Assembly (NCBI GenBank): GCA_028288305.1
Contig: JAQBOA010000090.1
Span: 1-53,545 of the forward strand
Origin: Mucilaginibacter sp.
GTDB taxonomy: Bacteria > Bacteroidota > Bacteroidia > Sphingobacteriales > Sphingobacteriaceae
Length of the DNA: 53,545 bases
Direction: 5' to 3'
Position numbers and translations under genes: made by a program. How positions within the stretch are numbered: position 1 is the stretch's first letter; the number at the start of each line of letters is the position of its first letter. The notes beneath the pieces are model-generated. The model ran no database searches and was not told the DNA's origin. It worked only from the letters and a program-made list of their open reading frames with translations. This document shows positions 8,360 to 17,191 of this stretch, in pieces.

Positions 8360-10555
8360 TCAATTTCCCATTTCCGATAAAAACTTTATCCGCATTAACT
8401 GTACTTCTTCACGGGTATATTCATCATTGCCTAATTCTGTTAGTGCATCATCAATCGAATCTGCTTCGGCAGTGCGGAAATAATCAAATATTTCATCCTG
8501 CTTGTCTTCATCAATAATTTCGTCAATATAGTAATTGAGATTAAGCTTGGTACCTGAATTGACAATAGTCTCCACTTCTTTTAATATCTCATCATAGGTA
8601 AGCCCTTTGGAGGCGGCAATATCATCCAGGTTTAAATGACGGTCAATATTTTGAATGATAAAAACTTTAAGGGCTGATTTGTTGGCAGCACTTTTAATCA
8701 CCATATCAATCGGTCGGTCAATATCATTATCCTCAACATATTTTTGGATGAGATCAGTAAATGGTTTACCAAACTTAAGGGCCTTCCCTGCTCCCACGCC
8801 CGAAATTTGTTTCAGTTCGTCAGTAGTTATGGGGTAATGGGTACACATTTCTTCCAGCGAAGGGTCCTGGAATATAACAAACGGAGGCAAGCCTTTTTGC
8901 TTAGCAAGCTTTTTACGCAAATCCTTCAGCATTTGCAACAACTCTGTATCTAATGCTCCACCGCCTTGTTTTGGTCCGTCTTCACTGTCATCATCATCTG
9001 CAGCTTCAATAGGCCGGTTTAAAACAAAACGTATGCTAAATGGATTTTCAATAAATGCGTTACCTGTTTTAGTTAAATGTAATAAGCCGTATTGATCAAT
9101 ATCCTTTGCCAGGAAGTTATTAAGCAGGGCTTGTCTTAATAATGAGTTCCACAAATTTTCTCCTTCTTCCTTACCCGAACCGTAATATTCCAGCAAATCA
9201 TGCTCATAGTTCTTAATCTGTGCGTTCTCCTCTCCCATCAAAATACTGATGATATGATGATCATCAAATTTTTCACCTATTTGCTTAATCAGGCTTAATG
9301 CTTTATGCAGGTGGAATTCCCCATCAAAATGTTCTTTATTCGCACTACAGTTGTCGCACATATTGTTACAACCTGCCTCATTAAAATTCTCACCAAAATA
9401 GTGAAGTAACTGTTTGCGCCGGCATACTGATGATTCGGCGTAATCAATAACTTCTTTAAGTATTTGTGTACCGATTTCGCGTTCTGAAACCGGTTTATCT
9501 TTCATAAATTTTTGAAGTTTGTCAATATCTTTTTCTGAATAGAAAGCAACACAAACGCCCTCACCCCCATCGCGGCCCGACCGGCCGGTTTCCTGGTAAT
9601 AACCTTCCATGCTTTTTGGTACATCGTGATGTATCACATAACGCACATCGGGCTTATCAATACCCATTCCAAAGGCTATTGTAGCTACAATTACATCCAC
9701 ATCCTCCATTAAAAATTTATCCTGGGTGTCAGCGCGAACTTTTGGTTCCAAACCGGCATGGTACGGTAAAGCTTTTACACCATTAAGACTAAGGGCTTCG
9801 GCAACTTCTTCAACTTTTTTGCGGCTAAGGCAATATATAATTCCTGATTTCCCTTGATTTTGCTTAACATATTTTACGATTTCCTTGATAACGTTACGTT
9901 TTGCACGTACTTCGTAAAATAGGTTGGAGCGGTTAAATGATGACTTATAAATAGTTGCGTTGTTCATTTGCAGGTTTTTTTGAATATCCTGCTGAACCTT
10001 TGGAGTTGCTGTAGCTGTTAAAGCAATAATTGGAATGTTATCGCCAATGTTGCTGATTACCTGTCGTATCTTGCGATATTCCGGGCGAAAATCATGCCCC
10101 CATTCCGAAATGCAATGGGCCTCATCAACTGCAACAAAAGATACCTGGTTTAAACGTAAAAAATCAATATTTTCCTGTTTGGTAAGTGATTCTGGTGCAA
10201 CATAAAGCAATTTGGTTTTACCAGCTAATACATCTTCCTTAACCTTTGCAATTTCTGATTTTGTTAAAGATGAATTTAAAAAATGTGCTATGCTATCTGA
10301 TCCCCCGAAAGCTCTTAACTGGTCAACCTGGTTTTTCATCAATGCGATCAGGGGTGAAATTACGATCGCTGTTCCTTCGCTCATTAAAGCAGGGAGCTGA
10401 TAACACATTGATTTGCCACCGCCTGTTGGCATAATTACAAATGTATCGTTCCCTGCAAGAATGTTTGTAATAATCGCTTCCTGTTCTCCCTTAAAATTAT
10501 CAAACCCAAAAAAATTCTGGAGGTTGTCAAAAAGTGATTTCTTAGTTTCTATCAT
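8360..10555 (-). CDS. recQ: ATP-dependent DNA helicase RecQ
   Basis: A 731-residue 3'-5' superfamily 2 helicase for recombination and replication repair. Motifs: Walker A GGGKS at 45-49, DEAH at 144-147, and motif VI QETGRSGRDG at 321-330. The zinc-binding cysteines of the RecQ-Ct domain are C378, C396, C400 and C403. An acidic DDDDSED linker near 525 precedes the HRDC domain, and a further HTH-like tail extends to the end, making it longer than the E. coli protein (about 610). The tail is common in Bacteroidota RecQ. It is monocistronic, convergent with the CBM6-like gene and divergent from the mannose gene. Confidence 0.96.
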   Translation of the reverse strand: MIETKKSLFDNLQNFFGFDNFKGEQEAIITNILAGNDTFVIMPTGGGKSMCYQLPALMSEGTAIVISPLIALMKNQVDQLRAFGGSDSIAHFLNSSLTKSEIAKVKEDVLAGKTKLLYVAPESLTKQENIDFLRLNQVSFVAVDEAHCISEWGHDFRPEYRKIRQVISNIGDNIPIIALTATATPKVQQDIQKNLQMNNATIYKSSFNRSNLFYEVRAKRNVIKEIVKYVKQNQGKSGIIYCLSRKKVEEVAEALSLNGVKALPYHAGLEPKVRADTQDKFLMEDVDVIVATIAFGMGIDKPDVRYVIHHDVPKSMEGYYQETGRSGRDGGEGVCVAFYSEKDIDKLQKFMKDKPVSEREIGTQILKEVIDYAESSVCRRKQLLHYFGENFNEAGCNNMCDNCSANKEHFDGEFHLHKALSLIKQIGEKFDDHHIISILMGEENAQIKNYEHDLLEYYGSGKEEGENLWNSLLRQALLNNFLAKDIDQYGLLHLTKTGNAFIENPFSIRFVLNRPIEAADDDDSEDGPKQGGGALDTELLQMLKDLRKKLAKQKGLPPFVIFQDPSLEEMCTHYPITTDELKQISGVGAGKALKFGKPFTDLIQKYVEDNDIDRPIDMVIKSAANKSALKVFIIQNIDRHLNLDDIAASKGLTYDEILKEVETIVNSGTKLNLNYYIDEIIDEDKQDEIFDYFRTAEADSIDDALTELGNDEYTREEVQLMRIKFLSEMGN

Positions 10556-10867
10556 TATTTATTCTTAAATTGTAATCAAAAGTTTAAAGTAACAAATTAT
10601 TTTCAATAAACGATGGATTTACTTAAAAATTTTAGATAAGAATGATTATTCATGAAACTCGTTACAAAAAGAAATTCTGGTAAAATCTATCATTGCAGAT
10701 TTCATTACATTCCTTTAAAAACATTGAATTAATCAAAAACAATTTTCTTTATTTGGCTATTTAAACACTCAAACAACGCCGATTTTTTTATTTGGTTTTA
10801 TTTTTACTTATTTCAAATTAATACTCATTTTTACCTCGCATTACCAAATTAAATTGTTTAACAACAA
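10556..10867. other. AT-rich divergent gap, no feature recognised
   Basis: This 312-bp stretch separates the divergent recQ and mannose-1-phosphate guanylyltransferase genes. It must hold both promoters, but no good TTTG plus TAnnTTTG pair could be picked out. There is no word repeat, hairpin or small ORF I would defend. Confidence 0.5.
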
Positions 10868-11953
10868 ATGAATAAAAACTATTATGCTATCATCATGGCC
10901 GGCGGTATCGGAAGCCGCTTTTGGCCCATCAGCAGAACTTCACACCCTAAACAGTTTATTGATATATTGGGTACCGGAAAAACACTAATACAAAACACTT
11001 ACGATCGTTTTTTGAAAATATGTCCCAAAGAAAATATTTATATCTTAACAAACGAAATTTATACCTCCCTGGTAAAAAAACAACTCCCTGATATATCTGA
11101 TCAGCAGATACTAACGGAGCCTGTTATGAGAAATACTGCCCCGTGCATAGCATATGGCTCTTTTAAAATTGAAACGCTTAACCCAGATGCCGCTATTGTT
11201 GTAGCGCCTTCTGATCATTTGATATTAGATGAGGCTGCGTTTATAAATACTATTGAAAAATCATTAAAAGTAGCATCGGGAAATGACTGCCTGATCACCT
11301 TGGGTATAAAGCCATCAAGGCCCGATACTGGTTACGGATATATTCAATACACCAATAACAGCTTGCACCATGATTTTTTTAAAGTAAAAACCTTTACTGA
11401 AAAACCAACCCTTGAAATAGCTAAAACTTTTATTCAAAGCGGCGATTTTTTATGGAACGCAGGGATATTTGTATGGTCTGCCAAAGCTATAGTTAACGCC
11501 TTTAATCATTACTTGCCCGAGATGTATGAAATATTTGCCGAGGCCAGGCCGGTTTATAATACTGCCGAGGAAAAAAGCCGTCTCCATAAAGCATACCTTC
11601 AATGCACAAACATTTCAATTGATTATGGTATTATGGAGAAAGCTGACAATGTTTATGTATTACCTTCAGAGTTTGGATGGTCAGACCTTGGGACCTGGGC
11701 CTCAATTTATGAGCTGGCAGAAAAAGATTATGTAGGTAATGCTGTTATACCATCAGAAAAAGTGATCATGTATGATTCTTCAAACTGTATGGTTAACGTG
11801 CCAGGCGATAAGTTGGTGATATTACAGGGATTACATGACTTTATTGTTGTAGAAGCAAACAACACACTGCTTATTTGTCCACGCAGCCAGGAACAAAACA
11901 TTAAAAAGGTAGTCGCTGATGTAAAACAACAATTTGGGACAAAGTATATTTGA
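10868..11953 (+). CDS. manC: Mannose-1-phosphate guanylyltransferase
   Basis: Makes GDP-mannose from mannose 1-phosphate and GTP, for surface polysaccharide and glycoprotein glycans. The N-terminus has the nucleotidyltransferase signature AGGIGSRFWPISR at 11-23, followed by HPKQF. The active-site run FVWSA and the FGWSDLGTW motif are also present. At 361 residues it is the short form: the nucleotidyltransferase domain with a left-handed beta-helix-like tail, without the fused cupin isomerase of long ManC proteins. It is not next to other glycan genes here, so the target polymer is unknown. The symbol is by function rather than strict orthology. Confidence 0.9.
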   Translation: MNKNYYAIIMAGGIGSRFWPISRTSHPKQFIDILGTGKTLIQNTYDRFLKICPKENIYILTNEIYTSLVKKQLPDISDQQILTEPVMRNTAPCIAYGSFKIETLNPDAAIVVAPSDHLILDEAAFINTIEKSLKVASGNDCLITLGIKPSRPDTGYGYIQYTNNSLHHDFFKVKTFTEKPTLEIAKTFIQSGDFLWNAGIFVWSAKAIVNAFNHYLPEMYEIFAEARPVYNTAEEKSRLHKAYLQCTNISIDYGIMEKADNVYVLPSEFGWSDLGTWASIYELAEKDYVGNAVIPSEKVIMYDSSNCMVNVPGDKLVILQGLHDFIVVEANNTLLICPRSQEQNIKKVVADVKQQFGTKYI

Positions 11954-11960
11954 GATTAGT

Positions 11961-12223
11961 GAATGGTTGAATAGTTGATTAAGTAAGTCGTTTAATTAGC
12001 CGTACTTAACTTAATCAACTATTATTCAATGAACTCCACCCTTTTAGCCTTTGTTGGTGTTATACTATCAAAACAATTCCACTTTTCCAATCTTCGCCTT
12101 TGTTGGTGTTATCACCAACAAAACAACTCCACCTTTCTACTCTTCTGCCCTTTTGATTAATTATTTTATTGGGTGAACCACCCGGTGCACCCGGCACAGC
12201 ACAGGCTGGCACATCCGGCACAG
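11961..12223. repeat. Compound intergenic repeat region
   Basis: Three structures sit side by side. An inverted pair (11961-11987 and 12005-12029) uses the word TTGATTAAG. A perfect 17-bp direct repeat, GCCTTTGTTGGTGTTAT, occurs at 12047-12063 and 12096-12112; the second copy extends into a perfect hairpin TTTGTTGGTG-TTAT-CACCAACAAA at 12099-12122. A CCGGCACAG pair (12191-12199 and 12215-12223) follows. No ORF is credible in this 418-bp gap. Confidence 0.8.
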
Positions 12224-12308
12224 TTGAGTATTAAATATTGGTTTTCAGTAAGTTAAATAATTACAGTAGCTCACTACCCTATAACCGGATAACTTTTTCT
12301 AAAATAAA

Positions 12309-12355
12309 TTTGCGTAAGTAAATGCTTACATATATATTTGTAAGCGGTTACTTAC
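12309..12355 (+). promoter_or_regulatory. Promoter with twin palindromic operators for the ArsR operon
   Basis: TTTG (12309-12312) is followed after 20 bp by TATATTTG (12333-12340), a good Bacteroidota promoter. Two copies of the palindrome GTAAG-N6-CTTAC lie at 12314-12329 and 12340-12355, centred 26 bp apart and flanking the -7 element. This is what autorepression by the ArsR-family product would require. The first operator fills the promoter spacer and the second covers the transcription start. Confidence 0.75.
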
Positions 12356-12371
12356 ATATAATACGGATTTG

Positions 12372-12710
12372 ATGAGAAGAGATGTTTTTCAGGCTATTGC
12401 CGACCCAAACAGGAGGATGATATTGGGCATGCTGTCGGATGGCGGGCTTAACGTTAACCAGGTGGCAGATCATTTTGATATAACACGCTCTGCGGTGTCG
12501 CAGCACATGAAAATTTTAACAGAGTGCGGTTTAGTGGTGATCAACAAAAAAGGCAGGGAGCGGTATTGTGAAGCAAAACTCGACAAGCTGGGCGAAATAT
12601 GGGACTGGCTTAACCAGTACAAAAAGTTTTGGGAGGATAAGTTTGACGCGATGGAAATTGCATTAAAAGAACTACAAGCTAAAAATAAAGAAAATGGCAA
12701 CAAAAAATGA
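12372..12710 (+). CDS. ArsR-family winged-helix transcriptional repressor
   Basis: A 112-residue winged-helix protein. It begins with MRRDVFQAIADPNRR, and the recognition region reads NQVADHFDITRSAVSQHM near residues 30-48. The metal-binding cysteines of ArsR or SmtB are not in their usual place (only C57 and C67 are visible), so it is probably not a metal sensor. The start is the ATG at 12372; a TTG one codon upstream is less likely. It overlaps the next gene by 17 bp. ArsR plus SRPBCC operons are common, with the two proteins presumed to work together. The palindromes upstream suggest autoregulation. Confidence 0.9.
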   Translation: MRRDVFQAIADPNRRMILGMLSDGGLNVNQVADHFDITRSAVSQHMKILTECGLVVINKKGRERYCEAKLDKLGEIWDWLNQYKKFWEDKFDAMEIALKELQAKNKENGNKK

Positions 12711-13182
12711 GCTGGTTGACAATCCTGTAAGACAGGAGGTTAACATCACACGCATCTTTGATGCTCCAAGGGAATTGGTATTTAAAATGTGGACCGATCC
12801 TGCCCTAGTAGAAAAATGGTGGGGGCCTAAAGATTTTATCAACCCGGTTTGCAAGCTGGACGCGAGGGTTGACGGCAGCATGCGCATAGTTATGCAGGGG
12901 CCTGACGGCATGAAATATCCCACAAGAGGCATTTTCACCGAAATAACAGAACATGAGCGCATTGTTTTCACCAATATTAAAGAAGGCGACAATGGCGAAG
13001 CCCAACTGGAAGTTTTGAATACAGTTACTTTCATGGAAGAAAACGGTAAAACCAAAATGACCCTGAGAGCGACAGTAGTTAAGTCAACCCCTGAAGCATG
13101 TGGCTCAGTTGATGGTATGAATGTAGGCTGGAACCAAAGCATTGATCGTTTCGCTGATTTGCTTGCATCTGTTAATAAATAA
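12694..13182 (+). CDS. SRPBCC / AHSA1-type START-fold protein
   Basis: A 162-residue protein of the AHSA1 (activator of Hsp90 ATPase homologue 1-like) group. It has the opening VNITRIFDAPRELVFKMWTD, the WWGPKDF motif near 47-53 and the closing GWNQSIDRFADLLAS. The fold forms a hydrophobic pocket for a small ligand. No enzyme activity is implied. It overlaps the ArsR-family gene by 17 bp and must be translated from the same mRNA; it may bind the inducer, or a toxic compound, that the repressor answers to. Confidence 0.88.
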   Translation: MATKNELVDNPVRQEVNITRIFDAPRELVFKMWTDPALVEKWWGPKDFINPVCKLDARVDGSMRIVMQGPDGMKYPTRGIFTEITEHERIVFTNIKEGDNGEAQLEVLNTVTFMEENGKTKMTLRATVVKSTPEACGSVDGMNVGWNQSIDRFADLLASVNK

Positions 13183-13206
13183 CCGGATAACGTGTTAAAG
13201 CTTGGC

Positions 13207-13420
13207 CAGTGCGATTCCCCTCTTGATAGCTATCGGGAAGAGGGGCGCAGGGGTGTGTTAACGTGTGGTTAGTATATGGCGACGAACCCACCCCTGCCAC
13301 TACACTTTCCGGCGCACCCCCTCCAAGGAGGGGAACTAAAAAAACCCCGGACAGTGCGATTCCCTCCCGATAGCTATCGGGAAGAGGGGTGCAGGGGTGT
13401 GTTATTGCAGGGGTGTGTAA
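13207..13420. repeat. Direct repeat pair with CCCGATAGCTATCGGG palindrome
   Basis: Two near-identical copies of about 53 bp (13207-13260 and 13352-13404) read in the same direction. Each carries the core GATAGCTATCGGG; in the second the palindrome TCCCGATAGCTATCGGGA is perfect. Between them are reverse-complement pieces (ACCCCTGC, CCCCTCCAAGGAGGGG). A third fragment of the GCAGGGGTGTGT word ends the block at 13420. The apparent reading frames here come from the repeat. Confidence 0.85.
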
Positions 13421-13466
13421 CATTTTGAATTTCAATCACTAATACTTAAACTTTAAAATAAACATA

Positions 13467-14252
13467 ATGAAAAAAGCAATATCAAAAGACGGAACATCCA
13501 TAGCCTATGACCAATTAGGAAGCGGGTTTCCTGTTATCCTGGTCGATGGCGCTTTATGCAGCCGTGCCTTCGGACCTTTGCCGAAACTGGCGCAACTACT
13601 GGCGCCTCATTTTACGGTTATTAATTATGACCGTCGCGGACGGAACGAAAGCGGAGATACACGACCTTACGCTCCTGAACGTGAAATAGAAGATATAGCT
13701 GCATTGATACAGGCAGCAGGCGGTTCGGCTTTTGTTGCCGGTGTTTCTTCCGGCGCTGCACTGGCACTTGCAGCTGCAGCAAGCGGTCTTAATATCAAAA
13801 AACTCGCATTATACGAGGCGCCGTTCACGGTTGATAAAAGCGGTCACCAGCCGCCACCGGATGCTGAAGCACAACTTAAAGCACTCATAGCCTCAGACCG
13901 CCGGGGCGATGCCGTTAAATTTTTTATGAAAGATATGGTCGGCGTCCCTCCATTCGTTGTTTTTATTATGAGTATAATGCCTATATTTTCTAAACTTAAG
14001 GCTGTAGCCCATACATTGCCTTATGATGCCGCAATAATGGGTGATCTTTCTTTACCCACCCAAAGAGCGGCTTCAGTTAAAATACCAACGTTGGTGGGCG
14101 GCGGCGAAAAAAGCCCCTCATCTATGCAAAATGCGGTGAAACAATTGGCAGATGCCATACCCAATAGCGAACTCAAAATGTTTAAAGGGCAAACCCACAA
14201 TATCGACGTAAAAGTGCTTGCCCCGGCGCTGGTAGAATTTTTTAATGGGTGA
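13467..14252 (+). CDS. Alpha/beta-fold hydrolase
   Basis: A 261-residue alpha/beta hydrolase, probably cytosolic. The oxyanion-side segment is VILVDGALCSRAFGP near 25-40. The nucleophile elbow is GVSSG near 94-98 (Ser between V-S and G), and the catalytic histidine is likely in GQTHNID near 244-250. The acid is probably the residue around GGGEKSPSS. No signal peptide. The closest general resemblance is to small esterases of unknown substrate. A 284-bp repeat-filled gap separates it from the ArsR/SRPBCC operon, so shared transcription is uncertain. It ends 11 bp inside the convergent neighbour. Confidence 0.88.
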   Translation: MKKAISKDGTSIAYDQLGSGFPVILVDGALCSRAFGPLPKLAQLLAPHFTVINYDRRGRNESGDTRPYAPEREIEDIAALIQAAGGSAFVAGVSSGAALALAAAASGLNIKKLALYEAPFTVDKSGHQPPPDAEAQLKALIASDRRGDAVKFFMKDMVGVPPFVVFIMSIMPIFSKLKAVAHTLPYDAAIMGDLSLPTQRAASVKIPTLVGGGEKSPSSMQNAVKQLADAIPNSELKMFKGQTHNIDVKVLAPALVEFFNG

Positions 14253-14496
14253 AGTGGGGAGTGTTAGTATTGTTAGCCTCGTCACGATCGAATTTATAGC
14301 CTCCGCTATTAAATGTAAAATTCTTTATTTTATTTTTAATAGCGTTTACATCGGTTTCACCAGGTGTTGAATCCTTAATAGTTGAGCTGGTATCTTCAAT
14401 AGAAAAGGCAATAACTTCAATCATCTTTCCTACCAGGTCATCAGGTAGTTGAAGTGTAAGACTTTTTTTATCAGATTTTAATATAGTCCTTATCAT
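14242..14496 (-). CDS. Orphan antitoxin-like small protein
   Basis: An 84-residue soluble protein. The N-terminal pattern TILKSDKKSLTLQLPDDLVGKMIEV and the C-terminal NSGGYKFDRDEAN resemble Bacteroidota antitoxin-like proteins that normally precede a PIN-domain toxin gene. Here no toxin follows: the gene runs straight into the convergent hydrolase, overlapping it by 11 bp, and its C-terminus (NTNTPHFTH) is probably encoded by that accidental overlap. It may be the remnant of a toxin-antitoxin pair or a solitary regulator. The family call is from memory of sequence style, so moderate. Confidence 0.55.
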   Translation of the reverse strand: MIRTILKSDKKSLTLQLPDDLVGKMIEVIAFSIEDTSSTIKDSTPGETDVNAIKNKIKNFTFNSGGYKFDRDEANNTNTPHFTH

Positions 14497-14560
14497 GAAA
14501 ACAAAAATATATAATAATTTAATGGAACATGCATGCTATCAATCTGTTCATGTATAATGA

Positions 14561-16111
14561 CTACCACCAAGCCACATCAAACCAATCCTCAACCCTCTCC
14601 TGCTCCCTTGCCACAACCCGTTTAAAAACATATTCGTTAGATTCAGGATCATAGGCATAATCTTCCCCCCACTCCTCAAAATGAAATGCAGTCAATTCAA
14701 TTGCATCCATCATAAAATCGACTTCAGCATTGGTCATAGTTGGATGGACAGATAACCTAACCCAACCCGGTTTGCTTAACATATCTCCGGAAAGGATTGA
14801 TTTCATTATTTCATACGATTTGATCTCATCAACATGCAGCAGCATATGTCCATAAGTACCAGCACAAGAGCAGCCGCCTCTTGTCTGGATGCCAAACCTG
14901 TCATTCAGGATTTTAACGATCAAATTATAATGTGCATCCTTTACAATAAACGAAATAACACCTAATCTTTTTTTGATGTCCCTTTCCAATACTTCAACGT
15001 TTTTTATTTTTGAAAACCTGTCGAAAATTATCTGCAATATTTCTGCTTCCCGGCGTTGCATATTTTCAACACCCATCTGTTCCTTCAGTTTTATGCACAT
15101 CGCCGCTTTTATTCCTTGTAAAAACGGTGGAGTGCCGCCATCTTCCCGCTGTTCTATATCGGTTTCATATTCGTGCACCTGCCATGGATTGCTGTACACT
15201 ACAGTGCCGCCGCCTGGCTGATCAGGGATTTTGTTTTTATAAATTTCTTTACTGAAAATCAGAACACCCGGCGTGCCAGGCCCTCCTAAAAATTTGTGAG
15301 GCGAAAAGTAAATAGCATCCAAATGCGCGCCTTTTTCTCTGGGATGCATATTGATGTCGACATAAGGGGCCGAAGCGGCAAAGTCAACAAAGCACAACCC
15401 GCCATATTCATGGATCAGTCTCGCGATTTCATGATACTGGGTTTCAATCCCGGTAACGTTCGAGCAAGCAGTAACCGCAGCTATTTTATTTTTCCTGTGC
15501 TTATATTTTTCCAGTAAGCTTGCAAAGTGTTTTAAGTCAACATTGCCATTTGTGCCAGGCATTATGATTTCAACGGTAGCGATAGTCTCCAGCCAGCTAA
15601 TCTGGTTGCTGTGATGCTCCATGTGGGTCACAAAAACAACAGGTCTCAGCGCTTCATCCAATTGCAGGCCGTCCTTTTTCAAATAATCTGTTATACGTTC
15701 GGGGATCCTCAACCCTAATAGCCTTTGCAGCTTGTTCACGGCACCTGTGGTTCCGCTGCCGCAAAAAATCAATACGTCATCGCTGTTTGCATGGACATGC
15801 TGCTTAACAATAACCTTAGCCTTTTCATAAGCTTTGGACATTAATTTCCCGGTAACGGTAGTATCTGTATGCGTATTCCCTACAAAGGGCATTATCTCCT
15901 TCTGTATATATTCTTCAATGGGCCGGTACGCTCTGCCGCTTGCTGTCCAGTCGGCATAAATGAGTTCTTTTTCCCCGAAAGGTAATTCAAAAAATTGCCT
16001 GTTGCCGATGATGTTCTTCCGAAACGACCAGAAATAGTTTTCCAATGCACTTTTTGGTGTCATAAACCTGGCCGGTTTCGGTATTTCGAGTAAATCAGCG
16101 GCGGTTTGCAT
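14561..16111 (-). CDS. Class V aminotransferase, cysteine desulfurase-like
   Basis: A 516-residue PLP enzyme of the class V aminotransferase/NifS-like fold. The probable Schiff-base lysine is in YFSPHKFLGGPGTPGV, and a GSGTTGAVNKL loop grips the PLP phosphate. A glycine-rich RGGCSCAGTYGH segment sits where cysteine desulfurases carry their active cysteine loop, which suggests C-S or C-Se bond chemistry. It is longer than IscS or SufS (about 400). It starts 2 bp after the stop of a DUF4395 membrane protein, so the two are very likely one operon. Substrate unknown. Confidence 0.85.
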   Translation of the reverse strand: MQTAADLLEIPKPARFMTPKSALENYFWSFRKNIIGNRQFFELPFGEKELIYADWTASGRAYRPIEEYIQKEIMPFVGNTHTDTTVTGKLMSKAYEKAKVIVKQHVHANSDDVLIFCGSGTTGAVNKLQRLLGLRIPERITDYLKKDGLQLDEALRPVVFVTHMEHHSNQISWLETIATVEIIMPGTNGNVDLKHFASLLEKYKHRKNKIAAVTACSNVTGIETQYHEIARLIHEYGGLCFVDFAASAPYVDINMHPREKGAHLDAIYFSPHKFLGGPGTPGVLIFSKEIYKNKIPDQPGGGTVVYSNPWQVHEYETDIEQREDGGTPPFLQGIKAAMCIKLKEQMGVENMQRREAEILQIIFDRFSKIKNVEVLERDIKKRLGVISFIVKDAHYNLIVKILNDRFGIQTRGGCSCAGTYGHMLLHVDEIKSYEIMKSILSGDMLSKPGWVRLSVHPTMTNAEVDFMMDAIELTAFHFEEWGEDYAYDPESNEYVFKRVVAREQERVEDWFDVAWW

Positions 16112-16113
16112 TT

Positions 16114-16776
16114 TTATTTGGATTTTGAAGAACCATAAATCCCAAACAGATCATGCGGTGTTTTGCTATAAAAATCATTAAAGAAGAAAGCTGTAAAGTA
16201 AATAAATGCAAAAAATCCAACAACAATTAACAGTTGGGCTTTGGATGTTTTTTGAATATCCTGTTTTGCCTTTACATCACAAACTTCCCCGGGACAGTAC
16301 TGCGCTTTTTCATTATAAAACAGTTTATAAACTTTACATCCCAAACAAATACCGAACACCGATTCAAAAAACGTGAAGAAGAGGCAAATCAGGCATATAA
16401 TTCCGGTTATCGGACTAAATGCATTTACAATTACCATGAAAGTGAACATCGTAGCCGACAAAACCAGGCCAATTATCCAGGCAAACTTTTTCTGCTGGGC
16501 ACCTACGTATTCTGGAACTTGATTTCTTACTACTAAACGCCCTATTATTAACGTAGGAGAATATTTGGGATTGATAAAAACACGTATGATAAAATCAGTA
16601 AGGAAAATAGTTATGAAATACTTTACCAGCAAAAAATCATTTTTATACATGATTTGCATTAACGAGAGAATTAAGCCTAAAAACAGTATTCCTGCTGATG
16701 CCCTTATTTCTCGCTCATTTAAAACAGGAATGTTATAGCCTTCAACATGCTCTCCGAATTGTATAGCCTTTTTCAT
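16114..16776 (-). CDS. DUF4395 membrane protein
   Basis: A 220-residue integral membrane protein with about four hydrophobic helices (near 28-48, 52-68, 108-150 and 185-205). It matches DUF4395: the NEREIRASAG start, FINPKYSPT, and the paired cysteines GICLGCK and YCPGEVC. These four cysteines in or near a membrane loop could carry disulfides or persulfides. DUF4395 proteins are often found beside thiol-redox or sulfur-transfer genes. Here the partner is a NifS-like enzyme 2 bp downstream, which supports a sulfur-related role, but this is inference. Confidence 0.85.
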   Translation of the reverse strand: MKKAIQFGEHVEGYNIPVLNEREIRASAGILFLGLILSLMQIMYKNDFLLVKYFITIFLTDFIIRVFINPKYSPTLIIGRLVVRNQVPEYVGAQQKKFAWIIGLVLSATMFTFMVIVNAFSPITGIICLICLFFTFFESVFGICLGCKVYKLFYNEKAQYCPGEVCDVKAKQDIQKTSKAQLLIVVGFFAFIYFTAFFFNDFYSKTPHDLFGIYGSSKSK

Positions 16777-17012
16777 TGTTTTATTTTTTACGATTAATAA
16801 TTGGACGATTTATAATTAGATGATTTACAGGTGATTTTGTTACCAAATTTACATGGTCTTTTCAATTTAAAAGCGAATTCAAACCATCTTTTCGTAAAAG
16901 TATAGGAGACCTGTGCAATAAAAAAATTTATGTGATAGCTGTGAGGATATTCTCCATAGATGGGTGATTTTGCATGAAATTGCCAAAGGGCAAAATGCAA
17001 AATCATTTGTGC

Positions 17013-17175
17013 TTACCCTCTTTCCGCCGTAGGCGAAGAGAGGGTCGACTAACGAAGTGTAGTCGGGGTGAGTAAACTGTACGCCAGGCAATTACGGTAA
17101 TGTCGCTCGTTTATTGACTCACCCGGTCTTTGCTTCGCTCGACCACCCTCTCTTCCGCGAGCGGAAAAGAGGGTA
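17013..17175. repeat. Long imperfect inverted repeat, about 60-bp arms
   Basis: The left arm is 17013-17073 and the right arm 17116-17175. Both begin at their outer ends with TACCCTCTTTTCCGC-type sequence and end inward at GGTGAGT/ACTCACC. Within each arm lies a smaller hairpin (CCGCGAGCGG on the right). It fills most of the 415-bp gap between the DUF4395 and VOC genes; the remaining 16795-16860 holds short GATTTATAATTA words. Confidence 0.85.
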
Positions 17176-17191
17176 CAATAAAATCCTAAAT

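Noticed and set aside
12672..13142. A 156-codon minus-strand frame opposite the SRPBCC gene
   Set aside because: It is a shadow of a well-supported gene; its Ser/Thr/Leu-rich product matches no family.
13172..13435. An 87-codon minus-strand frame
   Set aside because: It is encoded almost wholly by the CCCGATAGCTATCGGG repeat block and has no protein-like composition.
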